Assembly: GCA_012064415.1 (NCBI GenBank)
Contig: SSNU01000037.1
Location: 1-64,000, forward strand
DNA length: 64,000 bases
Reading direction: 5' to 3'
Origin: Gyrodactylus bullatarudis
Lineage: Eukaryota > Platyhelminthes > Monogenea > Gyrodactylidea > Gyrodactylidae
Part shown: one piece after another, positions 53,881 through 64,000 of the stretch
How positions within the stretch are numbered: position 1 is the stretch's first letter
How the letters are laid out: each line of letters begins with the position of its first letter
Translations under genes and position numbers: made by a program
The notes under the pieces: model-generated
Database searches by the model: none
What the model was told of the DNA's origin: nothing
What the model saw: only the letters and a program-made list of their open reading frames with translations

Positions 53881-54299
53881 AGTTGAGAAGAAATCTGATT
53901 GTTTTATTGGGCACACAAGGTTTTAAGCATCTAAAGTTTTTTGAAACATCTCACGCCAGAAGAAAAATACGACATGTATTTGAAATATTGTGTGAGTTAA
54001 AACTATTTTTATCAGGGTAATCTAAATGTTTTTTATTCTAATCTTAATTTTCCTTCAAGTGATGAATTATATTATCAGAGTTATTAGTAATAACCCGGTT
54101 GTAGGGAGTCCAACTGGGAGCATGATTTGCGATGCAAAATTTGCAATTATCTCTATTTATATACCTCTATTTTTCATGGTAAAAAATGATTTTCTGGTTA
54201 AAAATAAAGAAAATTCAATAATGATAGATGTTAAAAGAGAAACTCTTCTTAAAAATAGTAGAGGAAAACCAGTTGATTCGGTTGTTGAGCTATAATTAT

Positions 54300-54875
54300 A
54301 AACATTCAAAGATTCGTACATGATACTAAGAAAACTAACTGTCTCAGTATTGATAAGGCTCTTATTTTTATAGGCTGATCTTAAATTAATATGAAATACA
54401 AATTCTTGAAAGATTTTTTCGGTTGATTCTAAAAAAATAAATTCTAACATTTAAAATTTTGTAAATAAAATTCCACTGACTCACAACTTGATGAGATTCT
54501 TCAACTTTTGCTTCATTATTCTCTGGTTTAAAGAAAATTTTCTAACTTTTCAAAGCTAAATTTCAAATCAGCTGCGCAGATATATAATTATTTTGATTAG
54601 ATTATCGAAGAGATATTTTTAGAAATCTTATTAGTAGACAATAAAAGATTAATCACCTTTTGAAAAAGTATTTTTATTGCAAGCGTCCTATTCACTTAAG
54701 CTGACCATTTTAATTCCGGAACGTCTGTAAGAGGAAAAAAATTATTGTAAAAAGGGGGCCTATTGAAACTAAGGAAGAATCGCCAAAATAAACGTACAGA
54801 TAAATTCGTGGCAAGGCAGCCAATTCTCAGCATCTCCTCGTCAAATAGTTGAACACAAGGCTGTTTCCGTAAAGA
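54300..54875. other. Intergenic
   Basis: Short low-complexity open frames only; nothing recognised. Confidence 0.4.
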
Positions 54876-54879
54876 AAGC

Positions 54880-54975
54880 AAGATTCAATTACATAAGAGA
54901 CGCGTTTCGTTCTAATTAGGACTGGTGATTGCATCTGGATCTTTATTGATTCTAACCACTAGGCTTAGTATCCTT
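54880..54975 (-). mobile_element. Hammerhead SINE, diverged copy 4 with A-box
   Basis: The minus strand reads AGCCTAGTGGTTAGA (A-box region), GATCCAGATGCAATCACC in the B-box position, AGTCCTAATTAGAACGAAAC (stem II and GAAAC), then GCGTCTC. The core has decayed (ATCACCA for CTGACGA), but the stem II/GAAACGCGTC half is conserved. This copy shows that the tRNA-like head precedes the ribozyme in this family. Confidence 0.6.
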
Positions 54976-55780
54976 TGGACAAGAACTAATGCAACATATG
55001 ATCAGAAGTTCTTGATTGTCCGTGAAAGAGACATTCCTAGTGGTCCAAAAAGACATTGAAAACGATCTACCCAGATGTAAACTTTACAATTGAAACAGGG
55101 TGTGATAGAAAACTGAATTTTATTGTTTCTAAAATTTCATGAGTTGGTCCAACAGCAATCACAAGGATTTATCGATTGGTATCAGTCCTTCCTGAATCCT
55201 AATAAATAATAATTAATTATAATTAATAATTATTAATGAATACTTTTGAAACGAAGAAGAGTGCGGTCACCTATACCTACCTTAGTAGTGGTCGCTTAGT
55301 CTCTCTTGACTTTGTGTAGGATATTTTTCGAAAAATTATCGATAAATATTCGAGTTGGATGAGGAACGTAGGTTCTAGCGCTGTCCTTCAAATGAAATGT
55401 GTGGCTTTTTTCAATCACGAATTTCATATTTCTTGAACGAAAGATGAGACTTCAAAACTCATTCGCGGTCCCAGAAATGAGTAAAAATAATTACTAATAT
55501 GACCTTATAGATTATTAAGACGAAGTTTTATATTTTTGTGACAGTAAATGTAGAGTACATTGACATAAACTCAGGGAGATAATGCGTAAGCGATGAAACC
55601 CAAAGACCGTTAACATAACTGTGGTTCTTTTCTGTTTCCGAGACAGTCCCGCCACTAGGGTGCTCCAGTAAACATCAGTAAACATGGCGGAATCTACCAA
55701 GCCCGTTACCGATAAGGAGTCCTTTTTGTTTGCTTTTTGCGGGCGTTTCTCCGCTGAGGTTAGACACAGAGAAATTGGTG
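54976..55780. other. Intergenic, partly retroelement-derived
   Basis: Less AT-rich from about 55500, continuous with the gypsy relic to the right, but I could not read further recognisable protein motifs. A palindromic AT tract (ATTAATTATAATTAAT) is at about 55210. Confidence 0.4.
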
Positions 55781-55784
55781 TACT

Positions 55785-56345
55785 ATAAGGTAACAAGAAC
55801 CTTCGACCAATTTTGCCCCACTCTGCCACTACGAAACACAATTCCATCGTCAAGCCTCAGCTTTTCCTTTAGCTTACCAAAGCTCCTTGAAGTCCCTCTT
55901 CCAGCCCTCATTTATTTGCTGGATCAATAATACATACTGTGCTTCCTTAGGCTCCCTGATCCTTTCACAGATGCTAGCAACTTGTCTTCCACGGTGTTGA
56001 CTATCACCCTGAACTCGTCAATGCTGTCGTACTCCTCCTTCATTCCAAGTCTAGATAGAGCATCTGATAGTGCCGTCTCCGCATCCTCATTTATCTGGAA
56101 TCAAAATTGAACATGGATAGCCACTGGCGCCACCAATTAATCCTTGACGCTACTGTCCGACTTTCATTTTGGTCCGCAAAGATATACTGCAACGGCTCAG
56201 GGTCCGTCTAAAATTCAAACTCTGAGTGGTAAACTTCTTGCCAATAATTATTATAATGAACCCGTGGAACTTCCTCGCACCATATATTATTGCCAGTCCC
56301 TCACACTCAATATTGGAGTCCTCTCTGAGTCCTTGGAATATCCAA
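55785..56345 (-). pseudogene. Ty3/gypsy-type pol relic (RNase H to pre-integrase)
   Basis: Reading right to left: YSKDSERTPILS, then ECEGLAIIYGARKFHGF and GKKFTT; after a frameshift TDPEPLQYIFADQNESRTVA and SRINWWRQWLSMFNF; then DALSRLGMKEEYDSIDEF and, after stops, KLRLDDGIVFRSGRV. These are the RNase H end, the DALSR boundary and the DGI-RV segment preceding the integrase of Ty3/gypsy polyproteins. Several stops and frameshifts show it is dead. No LTRs recognised. The open frame on the opposite strand (56144-56368) is its shadow. Confidence 0.8.
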
Positions 56346-56554
56346 GTACCTCCTTCACTTCTAGGTAGAACGATAAAATTACTTCAAGCTGCGTTTTAAG
56401 GATAAAAAACAAAATCTTAAAATTACTCGTTAAAACGCACTCTAAAATATTTTTTTATGTATGCCTACTTGTAAGCGACTTATCAAAAGCAGGTTTTTGG
56501 ATCACATAGTAAAGGGGTACACTAAGGAATACTATATATTTTTTGATAAAATTG

Positions 56555-56660
56555 AGGAGAGTTCATATTACAAGTGCTCCACTCACTGAAGAAGATACTT
56601 GACAATCTCAGTACCAGAACGCCTGGAAGAAATTGGTTACAGTCGGAACTGAAACTCAAT
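56555..56660 (+). repeat. Hammerhead-like hairpin repeat, copy 3
   Basis: TCACTGAAGAAGATACTTG, then ACAATCTCAGTACCAGAACG and CCTGGAAGA. The stem GATACT/AGTACC has one mismatch. Matches 20330-20445 over about 100 bp. Confidence 0.6.
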
Positions 56661-57186
56661 GGCCACCCTCTTTTGCGAAATACTGATTAAATTTTTATAT
56701 ATATTTTTGATCTATTCTTTGACTATTCCAACAGAAATGTATATAATAACATATAAGGGGGGTTCAAGACTAGTGGCTTATATTAAAATTTATACTTTCA
56801 TACAGATGTTATATTTTAAATAATTTAAACTCCGTCTTTTGGGATCATAGTTTAGCCAATATCAATTTAATTTTGCTTATTTACGAATTGTATAATGCCC
56901 TAGTAATAAGCAAGATTATTTTTTCCACACTTGATGTCCTTAAAATTATTAAGTTGGGTGAAAAGTTCTCGGAACCATTGAAAAGACAATAAAAATTCGT
57001 GAGTTTGATGAAGAAAAATACTAAAATTTGATAGCTTTGGCATACTGAAATTGAAATAATTCTGTATTTTCTTTATCGAAAAAGATTAATTTTATTAAAT
57101 CAAAAATAAAAGTCAAAGTAATTTTCCTAAAATGCACAATTCGGAGAAAATAATTTCTGTAATGGTTAAATTAAATCAAATATCAA

Positions 57187-57387
57187 ATGATTTATAAATT
57201 GTTGTGCCGACTTGCTTCAAAAGAATTAAATCTGGTGTTACTGACTCCTTTTCTCAAAGAATACAAATCTGCAGCAATTTGTAAGATGTTCAACAAAATT
57301 AAAAATTCACATATCGATGACAGAGTCAATGAAAGAATGGGACTTTGGTTGCCAACAAGAGGAATCGACATTAACGACATAAGGTAA
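57187..57387 (+). CDS. Hypothetical small protein, 66 aa
   Basis: Starts MIYKLLCRLASKELNLVLL and ends ERMGLWLPTRGIDINDIR. Basic N-terminal half, no transmembrane or known motif. Ends 40 bp from the stop of the convergent membrane-protein gene. It may be a genuine small gene, given the compact neighbourhood, or a chance frame; no splice partner identified. Confidence 0.35.
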   Translation: MIYKLLCRLASKELNLVLLTPFLKEYKSAAICKMFNKIKNSHIDDRVNERMGLWLPTRGIDINDIR

Positions 57388-57427
57388 CAGAGTAAAACTA
57401 ACAAGTTCAACAATAAAACCTAAGAAA

Positions 57428-57785
57428 TTAGAAATTGCATTGAATTACAAGAACTTTGATTGATTTAGCACGTTTAATTGGAAGTATAGAAATACATAAA
57501 ATTCCACATATAATTGAAAAGCAGCCGAATATCAAGAACTGAAGTCTCCAAAACATTTTATCTGAAGATTTGAAAAAATCTCGCATTTTGCGAAAAATTT
57601 TAGCTTTGCGTTCAGAGATTCGATCTTCCAAATAATTGAATGCAGTTTCTTTCAAGAGTTTTGATTTTTTTATTTCGTAATTATAAAAAATAAGCACGCA
57701 GGCCAGAAGCTACAATATGATTTAATTATTTTCTTACTACAAGAATAATGTTCAGCACAAGTTTTAGAACATTAAAAGGATTCAT
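57428..57785 (-). CDS. Small two-pass membrane protein, 109 aa, two exons
   Basis: Exons 57738-57785 and 57428-57709, joined across a 28-nt GT-AG intron with phase 0. The splice restores a long hydrophobic helix (NVLKLVLNIILV joined to LLACVLIFYNY) from residue 4. A charged, likely coiled segment follows (YLEDRISERKAKIFRKMRDF), then a second hydrophobic helix (LQFLIFGCFSIICGILCISI) and a basic tail. Both termini probably face the cytosol. No family recognised. The extremely short intron is the weakest point, but without it the first exon would be lost and the frame has no good start before mid-helix. Confidence 0.5.
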
Positions 57786-58042
57786 AATTTTAGGTAGATA
57801 ACTTTGTGAGTATTTTCATCGACTTTTCAAATGAGTATAATTAGAAGTTAATGAAGAACTATAATCTTTTCTTATATAGGAAAATAAAATTTTATTATAA
57901 TTTTGATTTTAAATTTGAACCATTATAGCATCAAAACAATAGAGAAAATGTTTTAATTAATTTGTTTTGTCATTATTGTGAAATAAATTTAATAATTTTA
58001 GTGTTTCCTTCCATTTTTTCGTAAAATTAAAAAGCATACAAG

Positions 58043-58696
58043 ATGATGGAATTTTTTTTCGGAAAATCACCCGAACAGCTAATGCGAGAATGTAAAAGAA
58101 CTATCGATAGATCTTGTCGAGATTTACAACATCAAACAACTTTACAAGACAACAGAGTTAAACAACTCGAGAATGAAATCAAAGCAGCAGCCAAAAGAAA
58201 CGAGATAGCTATTGTTCGTGCTAAGGCAGCAGAATTAGTTCGTACTAGAGCTATGAGGAATAAAACTGAATCAATGAGGGCTCAACTTTTAGCAACTGGA
58301 TTCGAAGTTCAACGAATGAAGTCATCTGCTGATATGTCTAAAGCATTAGTTAAAGTTACTAAGGCAATGCAAGGATTTACCTCAGCTACCGATCTCAAAA
58401 CAATGCAAAAAACTCTGATGGAGTTCGAGAAACAGTCCGAAAAGATGAATATAAAGAATGAAATGATCTCTGACACAATGGATTCTATGTTTGACGATGA
58501 AAATACTGGTGAAGAGACTGATAAGATTGTTGACCAGGTTCTGTCCGATCTCGGAATTGAAATAGGTTCTCAGCTCAGCGGCCCACCAGCCAGCAGTTTT
58601 GAAACCACTGGTCCGACAAGAAGACCAGAGGCTGTAGGTGAGGATACAGGAGATAGTGATCTGCTCGCTCGTCTGGACCGACTCAAGAAAACTTAA
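58043..58696 (+). CDS. CHMP2B: Charged multivesicular body protein 2 (ESCRT-III)
   Basis: 217 aa, single exon. ESCRT-III subunit acting in membrane scission at endosomes and the midbody with VPS4. It has a basic N-terminal helical core (ECKRTIDRSCRDLQHQTT, LENEIKAAAKRNE, VRTRAMRNKTESMRAQL), then the acidic half (MISDTMDSMFDDENTGEE, VDQVLSDLGIEIG) and a C-terminal MIT-interacting helix DSDLLARLDRLKKT that would bind VPS4. The C-terminal half is closer in wording to CHMP2B than CHMP2A; the exact paralogue is uncertain. Translation may begin at either of the two adjacent ATGs. Confidence 0.88.
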   Translation: MMEFFFGKSPEQLMRECKRTIDRSCRDLQHQTTLQDNRVKQLENEIKAAAKRNEIAIVRAKAAELVRTRAMRNKTESMRAQLLATGFEVQRMKSSADMSKALVKVTKAMQGFTSATDLKTMQKTLMEFEKQSEKMNIKNEMISDTMDSMFDDENTGEETDKIVDQVLSDLGIEIGSQLSGPPASSFETTGPTRRPEAVGEDTGDSDLLARLDRLKKT

Positions 58697-59042
58697 GTGT
58701 CCTTTACAAAGATTCTAATTGTTCTCAGAATTATATTATTTGTTTTTACATCAAATAACTATTTTAAATTATTTAACTGCATATTTTCATTATTAATTTA
58801 CCATTTAAAATCTATTGTTAAGATATAACTAGTTATTGTGAATAAAAGCATGTCTCAGAGTTGTTTGTTAAAAATTAATAAAGGCAAACTGAATAGGAAA
58901 AAAGATAGGAGAATTATATTTCAATGGGTCTAAGAAATCAAACACATATTATGTTACACTGACTCAAATACAGAAATTTTCTTTAAAAAAATATAAATAA
59001 TCGTCTCATCTGCTGCTCATCGGTTAGGAAAAAACATTCGAT

Positions 59043-59633
59043 TTAGTTTTTAGCTTTAGGCTTTTTGACTGGAGTCTTGGCCTTGGGCTTTGTAGCTTTT
59101 TTAGCGGCAGACTTGACCTTGGGAGCGGCAGCCTTTTTTGGAGTCTTTGGTTTCTTTTCACCAGCTGGCTTCTTGGCGGCCTTGGGTGCTTTGGGCTTTG
59201 ACTCGGCCTTGTCACCAGCAACCTTTTCAGTGGTTGTCTTCTTGGCGGCCTTCTTAACCTTTGGTGTACCTGGGGCCTTGGTCTTCTTAGTTGTTGAAGT
59301 CTTTTTGACGGTGGTCTTTTTCTCTGCAACCTTTTTTGGTTTAGTTTCGGTTTTCTTCTCAGAGAGCTTGAAGGAACCAGAGGCACCAATGCCCTTTGGT
59401 TGAGTGAAGAGACCCTTTTTGACACCAGATTGGAGAGCTCTCTTAACATGGGAGTCAATCTTGTCATCAACGGTGTAGTTGGCCTTGATGTACTTTAGGA
59501 TTGCTTGTCTAGATGAACCGGATTTCTCCTTGAGTTCAGCAATGGCCTTCTTGATCATTTGTTGACAAGGTGGGTGAGTGGATGGCTTGGCAACCTTGGT
59601 TGATTTTGGTTTAGTGCTTACAGCTGCAGGCAT
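59043..59633 (-). CDS. H1: Linker histone H1
   Basis: 196 aa, single exon. Binds linker DNA at the nucleosome dyad. Short N-terminal tail, winged-helix globular domain about residues 20-92 (CQQMIKKAIAELKEKSGSSR, RALQSGVKKGLFTQPKG, GASGSFKL), then a long Lys/Ala/Pro-rich tail with repeated KKPK and KKAAAPK blocks. A TATA-like ATAAATAA on the minus strand lies about 50 bp upstream of the ATG. No replication-type histone 3' stem-loop was seen after the stop, so this may be a polyadenylated replacement-type gene. The plus-strand frame at 59065-59403 is an antisense shadow. Confidence 0.95.
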   Translation of the reverse strand: MPAAVSTKPKSTKVAKPSTHPPCQQMIKKAIAELKEKSGSSRQAILKYIKANYTVDDKIDSHVKRALQSGVKKGLFTQPKGIGASGSFKLSEKKTETKPKKVAEKKTTVKKTSTTKKTKAPGTPKVKKAAKKTTTEKVAGDKAESKPKAPKAAKKPAGEKKPKTPKKAAAPKVKSAAKKATKPKAKTPVKKPKAKN

Positions 59634-59699
59634 GTTTGTAGTGAGAGTAGAAATGTATTAACTGTTTACTTCTCTACCTCATCTTTATTTATGATTATT

Positions 59700-61003
59700 T
59701 TAGTAATCACATACTAAGCATTCAGAAGTACCCCATACTTGTCTGCCCCAAATAAAGAATATTTCTCACACCATGGAGATGATCGTGTTTCTACCTCTCC
59801 CACGGCCACCCCTTTGAGAATTTTTAGAAAGTTTTTTTTGATTCCGAATCTAGAATAATGAACATTTCATAATAACTGCACCTCGAGGGTAAATTTTCAG
59901 TACAAACTAGGCCAAATTAATTTTTCACATGAAATACAGGTAAATGCAACTAACCTTCACCATATTCGGATCTCATTTATGATCTTAAACATCAATATTT
60001 TAAAATCAACTTGATCTTATATGATAGATTAGTTATTATTCTCTCTAATGGTGTCTACATCTTTTTCTTGGGATTATTTTTCACCAAGAAATTGTCTCCC
60101 AAATCGAGCGAGGCCATTGAACAATAAATGCAATAACAATTCTCAACGCTGATCTGGTCTAGTAAAAATGTAAAAATTAGATTCTAAAATCCATTCCAAC
60201 TAAATGACCATGGGACAAATGTTTAAAATCTAAAGAACGAACTAAAAATACAAATTTTTTACTGGGTTTTTCTTTACCCTTTTTCTTAATTTCTCTATGT
60301 GCCTCTGTAAAAACATCAGAGAACTATAGACTTTCTCCAAAGGCCATTCCAGCCTTATTCAAATATTTTACAATGTTGAATCGGCTCATTCATATCTTCC
60401 CTCTTCTATCAATCGCTTCTACCTTGTTATACTAAAATTCATGATCATTCATTATAGTCTGGAATAGACTTGGGATCTCACCATCATTTGGAACAAAGAC
60501 AGATGTCGTAAATGCAATGGAAAGCTTTCAAATCTATTAGATTCTTCTAAAGATTTTTCAGTAGCTTTTAATTATTTACAGGTTGGTAATGTAAAATTTC
60601 TCATAAATAATGTAAACAGGCATCTCAATGAATTCGTTAGTTTCTGAAAAAAAGTTGGCCAATGTATCCTTAAATATAGTCTTTTTGTGGTTCTATAAGA
60701 GTAAGATTGCTTTTAGATGTAGGTCTTTCAGATAGAATACTTTCTTTGTTTAATCCTGGAGAAATTTTTATTTCATCGGAAACAAAGAAATCCACCTGCA
60801 TTTTCAAAAATATAAAATGCGCCAAATTCAAAACAAATTTTTATGATTTTTTTTCAATTTTTTTTCCTTCTTTGTGTTACAAGAATTTCATTTCTCATCA
60901 ATAAGAATATATATTTTTAGAAGAAATTTTCAATTAAACGTTTTTTTTATCTGAAATACAATTTGAAAATGAAGAGAGTTGTACAATATATAGCTTGGGT
61001 AAC
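59700..61003. other. Intergenic
   Basis: No gene or recognised repeat between H1 and G-alpha. The 65-codon plus frame at 60707-60904 lacks any motif. Confidence 0.5.
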
Positions 61004-62071
61004 TTAAAAGAGGCCACAATCTTTGAGATTATTCTTTATAATTACATCGATAACAGCATCAAATACCACTTGTATATTATTGGTATCTGTAGCACAGGTG
61101 AAATGTGAGTAGATGGTCTTTGTTTCCTTCTTTGTGTTGAGTTTCTCAAATTTTCCCTTTATGTACTCCGATGTTTCATCATAGGTGTTACTCCCCTCAT
61201 ATTCTGGGAAGCAAGTGGTTAGCGGGGAATTTGTAATCTTCTCAGCGAACAGATCACGCTTGTTCAAGAATAAAATGATACTAGTGTTTACGAACCATTG
61301 ACTGTTTGAAATGGACTCAAACAATTTCATGGACTCGTGCATACGATTTGTCGTTTGGTCTTCAATCAATTTCAAGTCATACTCAGACATGGCCACGAGG
61401 AAGAGTATCGCTGTCACCCCCTCAAAGCAATGCATCCATTTTTTTCTCTCTGATCGCTGACCGCCAACATCGAATACTCTAAAGTCAAGATCCTTAAAGT
61501 GGAAATGCGTCTCAATAATTCCAGTTGTCTTCACACGAGAACGTAGAACATCCTGTTCCGTTGGTATGTAGTCTTCTTTACTTACACGATCTATCGCGTT
61601 AAGATAATAAGCAGCTGAATCATTAAGCTGATATTCCTTGGAACGGTTATAACACGCTTGTACACCTCCATCAGCCCAAAGAGCTGTTATAGCCTTGACT
61701 AATTTAGGCTGTAGGATGCCCTCTTCAGCTTCTCTTACGAGAGAAATTACAATTTCTTTATCGCCGTCTAATCCTTGACCCTCGAAGGAAATATCAAGGG
61801 TCTCCATTGCTTTGAGAATAGTCATCATCGATTGGACCATGTTGGCAAATATGATTGGGATATATTTTTTGCATTCTTCCTCGGGATAACCTTCACCGTG
61901 AATGATTTTCATTTGTTTAAGAACTGTACTCTTGCCACATTCCCCAGCACCCAGGAGTAAGAGTTTTACCTCTTTCATGGACTTTTCAGCATCAGCTCGC
62001 AACTGTTTTTCAATCACCTTATTACGGTTCTGTTCCTTTTTGTTACTCGGTGTACTATTTATGCAGCCCAT
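61004..62071 (-). CDS. Heterotrimeric G protein alpha subunit, Gi class, intronless
   Basis: 355 aa, complete and single-exon. GTP-binding switch coupling seven-transmembrane receptors to inhibition of adenylyl cyclase or related outputs at the plasma membrane. Start MGC gives Gly2 for myristoylation and Cys3 for palmitoylation. P-loop GAGECGKST (residues 41-49), switch I RVKTTGI, switch [14 protein letters not shown], guanine-specificity NKRD (usually NKKD) and TCATDT. The C-terminus NNLKDCGLF keeps the Cys at -4 (pertussis toxin site) and the Gi receptor-contact tail. Position 45 is Cys where nearly all G-alpha have Ser. Lack of introns, in a genome where other genes are split, suggests a retrocopy that kept an intact frame. 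Confidence 0.93.
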   Translation of the reverse strand: MGCINSTPSNKKEQNRNKVIEKQLRADAEKSMKEVKLLLLGAGECGKSTVLKQMKIIHGEGYPEEECKKYIPIIFANMVQSMMTILKAMETLDISFEGQGLDGDKEIVISLVREAEEGILQPKLVKAITALWADGGVQACYNRSKEYQLNDSAAYYLNAIDRVSKEDYIPTEQDVLRSRVKTTGIIETHFHFKDLDFRVFDVGGQRSERKKWMHCFEGVTAILFLVAMSEYDLKLIEDQTTNRMHESMKLFESISNSQWFVNTSIILFLNKRDLFAEKITNSPLTTCFPEYEGSNTYDETSEYIKGKFEKLNTKKETKTIYSHFTCATDTNNIQVVFDAVIDVIIKNNLKDCGLF

Positions 62072-62817
62072 GATATTCTAGGAGGACTTTCCTATTCCAA
62101 AACTTGAATAAACTAAGATTTTCTCAGAATGACACTTTCTCTCAAATGCATACATGCTATACTCTGAGGGAAATACATCTAGGACATGACAAAACCTTGG
62201 TAACGTGGAATAAGCAAAGAGATTTCTGAAAGGACTGTAATTTTCTCTCTGAGAAAAGCTATCGTTAAAAATATTCTCTTTAATTTAATAGGGATATTAG
62301 GATTGATATTTCCTTCATGTAATTCAATCTAGAGAATATCTTTATTCTGAATATTCAATCTTGAACAAAGACAATTTTTTGAGAGGCTAAATTGATTTAA
62401 ACTTGGATTATACAAAATTGATATTGTTTAGATTAGTGAATCTCAAATGGCTTTACAACAGTTAGAAATAAAAATTAATTACTAAATTGATAGTATACTT
62501 ATATTTGTAAAAAATATTACCACCTCTAATATTACTTAAATTTTACAAGTACTAAATGTAATGATAATGATGCAATGAGTAAACTATTTTTATTTCATCT
62601 TTAGAATTGAACTGAGATAATAAAAATTTAATGATTCAAGTTATAAGCCTTAAAATTTGTAAATATACTATTAATACAGTTTCTAAATAAATTTTGCAGT
62701 GAAATTTTTAAAGTTGAAAATACCGCAAAATACTATATGATCTTTTTAGAAAAAATAATTCTATTGAAAAAAGTTTAAATAAATTCGATTTATAAAAATT
62801 TCGTATAGATGTAAAAA
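62072..62817. other. Intergenic, divergent promoter region
   Basis: Lies between the G-alpha gene (minus) and the next gene (plus). AT-rich, no other feature seen. Confidence 0.5.
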
Positions 62818-64000
62818 ATGTATTCCAAAAATCATCATATCAATGAAGTAAATAGATTAATCAGAGGATTTTCGGATGGAAATATCTTCAAAACTAAAGT
62901 TGACGAATACTTTGTTGAAAATGACATAGTTAACCATCAAAAAGATGAAATTCTTTTCGAAATTATGAATATAAACCATAGCACTATTAGCTACTTTGCA
63001 GAAATTGTCATTATTCCTGAAGTTCTTCAGCAGGTAAATTACTATAACTATTCCAGAAACCTGAACTTTTCTTCAAATATAGACTTGTTATTGAGAATTA
63101 TCAAAAACAGCTGCTGAATCAATGCAGAAAAGATTTCTTCAAGCTTTCTTTCTTCATCAATTTGATTTCTATTGCTCACGAAGTAGAGAGTGCAGGCATA
63201 AATTCTGAAGACCTTCAAAAGCTCTTAATCAAATTGAAAGAGAGCGAGTTTAGTCCTGAAGAGATAATATTCGCAGTCGGCTACATGAGTATCTACATTT
63301 ATCATAACTTTCAACCGCATGATAGTCTCGCAGACAATCTATTCTTAAGAAAATGTATCAAATTACATAAGCATCCCTTGCATGATTTTCCCTTTGAGGA
63401 ATTTCTGATCAAGATTTCTTCGGAGAAAATTGAATTCCAAATACTAGAAAACATGAATATTACTGATAGTCTTACCATAAAAAGTCTAAGATACGCTCAG
63501 GCTTTAATTAAAGAGTTAGTCCTAAATGAAAAGACTCCCGTGTTTACCGATGAAGAGAATGTCTCCATTTGTTTGCGCTCTATTGCTGATAATGATTCTA
63601 ATACTAAATGCTTTCTATTTACATGGCTTCAACAAAAGGATGTAAATTTATCAAAAAATGCAAAGATTATTAGTTTTTTCAACTCTAGAATTAAATCAGT
63701 TGTTGAAAGTCTCACAGAGGAGAATATTAGTGATCTCATAGAACTTTTCCTAGACTTTATCACCATATGTGAAGAGGAAACTTTCCACCAAATCACTGAT
63801 TTAATTATCAAAATGTACTCAGTCATTCCAGATCCGGTTAAAGGAAATATATTTGTCAAAACATTCAGAAAAGGATTTGATCCCTTGACTAGTCGATCGA
63901 AAGACTATGAATCAATTTACTCTGGAATGTCATTCAAACTCTTTCAACGTCTTAGTACGAATATGAACCAAGAAATGGTTCTTGATTTATACATTATCAC
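62818..64000 (+). CDS. Unrecognised helical protein, 3' end outside window
   Basis: Exon 1 is 62818-63033 (MYSKNHHINEVNRLIRGF ... IIPEVLQQ), ending in phase 0 at CAG|GTAAAT. Exon 2 is open from 63111 (AAACAG|CTG; an alternative acceptor at 63095) to the window end, giving about 368 residues so far. The sequence is rich in amphipathic helices (LLIKLKESEFSPEEIIFAVG, TDLIIKMYSVIP, SMNITDSL-type turns), suggestive of a HEAT or ARM-like solenoid, but no family is recognised. The tatag acceptor at 63082 is stronger but does not keep the frame. Confidence 0.65.

Noticed and set aside
54026..54295. 89-codon frame with a hydrophobic start
   Set aside because: Hydrophobic run is typical of AT-rich chance frames; no homology recognised, and it follows a dead Penelope relic.
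56144..56368. 74-codon plus-strand frame
   Set aside because: Antisense shadow of the Ty3/gypsy RNase H relic, which reads clearly on the minus strand.
57428..57697. Single-exon version of the small membrane protein starting inside the first hydrophobic helix
   Set aside because: The two-exon model adds a proper start and completes the transmembrane helix with matching phase, although the intron is only 28 nt.
59065..59403. Alanine/phenylalanine-rich plus-strand frame
   Set aside because: Antisense of the histone H1 lysine-rich tail; composition is the mirror of Lys codons.

Overview
This is a eukaryotic, strongly AT-rich chromosomal window. Genes are split by GT-AG introns ranging from about 28 nt to several kb, coding exons are islands in non-coding DNA, and there is one assembly gap (365 N). 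Gene content (formin, kinesin light chain, Nup358/RanBP2, an ESCRT-III subunit, linker histone, G-alpha-i, mitoribosomal uL29m) is animal. The nested single-exon cysteine protein at 9739-10155 resembles a family I know mainly from arthropod gene sets, so an arthropod, possibly a crustacean, is my best but weak guess.

Layout. 1-330: an edge repeat, then a tRNA-derived SINE carrying an apparently intact hammerhead ribozyme. 1214-17590 (-): a 14-exon formin-like (FMNL) gene whose introns hold a foldback element, dispersed repeats and a nested gene. 17591-17774: a short shared promoter. 17775-24098 (+): a 7-exon divergent kinesin light chain. 25.9-31 kb: transposon-rich (pogo/Tigger-type element with 418-bp inverted repeats, hAT relic). 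31952-32215 (-): a small secreted-peptide gene with a TATA box. 33007-33621 (+): mitoribosomal uL29m, tail-to-tail with a 14-exon Nup358/RanBP2 gene (33790-40459, -). That gene contains a near-perfect 1129-bp tandem duplication of RanBD exons, and the last copy is broken by a 199-nt deletion. 42647-45815 (-): the 3' half of a divergent ubiquitin-specific protease with a Tc1 relic in one intron. 46-56.5 kb: repeats, a 595-bp-arm palindrome around the gap, and Penelope and Ty3/gypsy relics. 57.2-64 kb: compact genes (small membrane protein, CHMP2, histone H1, G-alpha-i, and a partial helical protein running off the end).

The host genes are housekeeping and cytoskeletal genes with no shared pathway beyond adjacency. 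FMNL and KLC are divergently transcribed from a 184-bp gap. The most notable non-host signals are the hammerhead-bearing SINE family (five dispersed traces), a second repeat family with a hammerhead-like hairpin, the 30-bp-phased foldback element, and the recent RanBD exon duplication. Exon models were built by hand from frame, phase and splice signals. Coding sums divide by three for FMNL (984 aa) and KLC (502 aa); RanBP2 does so only if the 199-nt deletion is discounted.
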